Source: an uncultured bacterium (lineage in GTDB: Bacteria > Planctomycetota > UBA1135 > GCA-002686595). From it: a DNA stretch of 18,658 bases. The DNA lies in assembly GCA_913058555.1 (NCBI GenBank), contig CAJXRJ010000051.1:1-18658 (forward strand), read 5' to 3'. The notes beneath the pieces are model-generated. The model ran no database searches, was not told where the DNA came from, and worked only from the letters and a program-made list of their open reading frames with translations. Of this stretch, positions 18,001 to 18,658 are shown one piece after another; the stretch's first letter is position 1; the number at the start of each line of letters is the position of its first letter. Made by a program: the position numbers and the translations under genes.

Positions 18001-18610
18001 AGTGCACCTCATCCCCGAGGAACCACGCGCCCGTTCCAAGGGGGGACTCGTCGTAGCGTCCGGTGGGGTCGAGGCGTGGCTCGTCCACAAGGTCGCCGGC
18101 GAGTAGCTCCGTGACCAGGCGGTCGTAGGGCACGTCGGCGCCGAAGGCGCGGATGACGTAGTCGCGATACTGCCAGGCATTGAGGATCGGAAAGTCGAAC
18201 TCGTGGGCCTTGGTCTCTGCATACCGCATGAGGTCCATCCAGCGCCGGGCCTGCCGTTCGCCGTATGCCGGGGAGGCGAGCAGGCGGTCAACGACGTGCT
18301 CGTAGGCCTTGTCGGATTCATCGGCCTCGAAGGCCGTGATCTGTTCGGGCGTGGGCGGTAGGCCGGTCAAGTCGAACGTCACGCGGCGGAGCCAAGCGGA
18401 CCTTGTGGCTTCGGCGGCGGGGGTGATACCGGCTTGTGCGAGCGCCTTCTCGACGAGCGCATCGATCACGTCCTGTCCGTGCAGAAGCTCGACGGCCGGG
18501 GCCATCGGAGGTTGGAAGCACCAACGGAGACGGTCGCTGGGATCGATCTCGATCTTGTGGGGGAGGGACGCGCCCATCTCGACCCACTTTTCGATCGCGG
18601 CGATGTCGTC
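15017..18610 (-). CDS. DUF1549/DUF1553 (PSCyt2-PSD1) planctomycete protein, 5' end missing
   Basis: The frame is open from the right adapter (real bases start at 18610) to TGA at 15017, giving 1197 genomic codons. The first residues, DDIAAIEKWVEMGA, look like the end of a PSCyt1 cytochrome-like domain, so the N-terminus is off the contig. PSCyt2/DUF1549 follows (about residues 40-260), with RWMDLMRYAET and the haem-type motif CARCHDHKFDPI (CxxCH at about 17897-17911). About 365-540 is a beta-sandwich insert containing LHFLVNGG, VRVELVDAETG and RIRIVDEAEGHWG, resembling a galactose-binding module. A second long insert with a short SPD repeat fills about 540-880. PSD1/DUF1553 ends the protein (about 900-1197: RVWVNRLWQSMFGRGIV, RRNFPHPFLTVFDQP, ANVPAQALAMLNDPF). 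It is the first of a coupled pair with DUF1501. Export is likely; the function is unknown. Confidence 0.93.
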   Translation of the reverse strand, partial: DDIAAIEKWVEMGASLPHKIEIDPSDRLRWCFQPPMAPAVELLHGQDVIDALVEKALAQAGITPAAEATRSAWLRRVTFDLTGLPPTPEQITAFEADESDKAYEHVVDRLLASPAYGERQARRWMDLMRYAETKAHEFDFPILNAWQYRDYVIRAFGADVPYDRLVTELLAGDLVDEPRLDPTGRYDESPLGTGAWFLGDEVHSPVTPRGDQADRVAHQVEVLSKSLLGLGVSCARCHDHKFDPISAEDYHALAGFALSTAPRQLRFETDRANRVVASDLDAFQGRSQRAMQAAVASAVRDAAQGAEDALTSAISVDLEEGSSEETKAPSLVGFDAWVQSQGASTRLPIDLLIEGFESGDYDGPYLGPWKATGDAFGTAPLHKDDIAPGEAAMRPRGNFVVSTYAKHPGKGQPSNGYTGTLTSAPFPMVRSNLHFLVNGGRQESVRVELVDAETGDVIGTARGTDSNAFRAVTIARPGSATAAPPLVRIRIVDEAEGHWGQIGADQFVLSDLESPAMAMSRAQTPAQWMSLLSGVDGDTPARELEWRFAWLSATSGEPRAREALAALFPETYSPDHTSPDRTSPDPGPAEAFVDYSSLSGARWIPNGPTFGRGPVPAGHASLQAEANEYGGVAIAARPGVRAQASWKGLRVHPESATKRGGNLKWLQAGRTLVTPGGVSAAGRFAHLVRGQAKLVAPIASHKMLAGPLHGASLKSIDTKGIWRWVEHSMPSAKGHHVHFEWTALKGEELEIARTVELEDGEAVPALAPSRWIAQWALDEGLETGTMEGRAAIFQALLLDAVELLQRGGIEDRILSDDARAGLYGLVEFVSNELPTVQSAIAAALDTEVRGLCEIQERRQLESKLAPAALDLEGRDEHILARGDWQQPTARAPRGAPKVLRPSAQEPGGEPINNGSGSGRLRLARSLLASDSKIIQRVWVNRLWQSMFGRGIVATTDDFGAMGALPSHPALLDHLAISLEHEGWSTKAMLRRMALSKAYRRSTTASPSAAQLDPTNALLSHMSVRRLEAEEVRDALLAVSSELRPDRFGKPVPIHLTPFMDGRGRPGKSGPLDGAGRRSIYIEARRNFPHPFLTVFDQPSPSTCHGTRTSANVPAQALAMLNDPFVEDRAVAFAQSVERGTVDRETLDTMWIRALGRRPHAKEAELVLQALGAVDDASAAKIDIAHVLFNTKEFLFLR

Positions 18611-18658
18611 CTGTCTCTTATACACATCTCCGAGCCCACGAGACTAGGCATGATCTCG
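18611..18658. other. Illumina Nextera/P7 adapter, reverse complement (not genomic)
   Basis: The last 48 bases are the exact reverse complement of 1-48: mosaic end CTGTCTCTTATACACATCT, then CCGAGCCCACGAGAC, index TAGGCATG and ATCTCG. Genomic sequence ends at 18610. The first five residues of the long minus-strand frame (MYKRQ) come from this adapter and must be removed. Confidence 0.98.

Overview
The window is one metagenome-style contig. Its genomic insert runs from 49 to 18610 and is bounded on both sides by the same 48-base Illumina Nextera/P7 adapter, so both terminal genes are cut off. Base composition is high in GC throughout. The gene families point to Planctomycetota: a DUF1549/DUF1553 planctomycete-cytochrome-type protein translationally coupled to a Tat-exported DUF1501 protein, a secreted HEAT-repeat protein with a Gly/Pro-rich N-terminus, and several secreted proteins of unknown role. 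No 16S rRNA, tRNA, CRISPR array, transposase or phage gene was seen. The class within the phylum cannot be fixed from the sequence.

Layout. 49-1749 (minus): secreted, multi-domain, carbohydrate-binding-like protein, cut by the left edge. 1899-3942 (minus): two-gene unit of an HExxH zinc-peptidase-like protein followed 4-8 bases later by a Ddl-like ATP-grasp ligase. 3951-4033: two strong hairpins. 4049-6049 (minus): HEAT-repeat protein whose Gly-rich reading frame continues to 6184 and is then separated by two in-frame TGA codons from a perfect-looking signal peptide (6188-6283). 6284-6660: divergent intergenic region. 6660-6742 (plus): TPP riboswitch directly ahead of thiC (6744-8414). 8414-8524: a 111-base near-perfect palindrome. 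8672-12256 (plus): LplT-Aas triple-domain phospholipid repair protein. 12250-12375: a second long, imperfect palindrome. 12389-13408 (minus): Met/Glu-rich secreted protein. 13584-18610 (minus): DUF1501 and the 5'-truncated DUF1549/DUF1553 gene, which overlap by ATGA.

How the genes work together. thiC makes the pyrimidine half of thiamine and is controlled by its TPP riboswitch. The LplT-Aas protein recycles lysophospholipids in the inner membrane. The DUF1549/1553-DUF1501 pair is a typical planctomycete exported operon whose biochemical role is unestablished. The ATP-grasp/peptidase pair looks like a peptide-bond making and breaking module of unknown substrate and is the best candidate here for an undescribed system. 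The other striking signals are non-coding or recoding-like: the tandem TGA inside an otherwise intact secreted protein, and two palindromes longer than 100 bases, each starting at the stop codon of a plus-strand gene.
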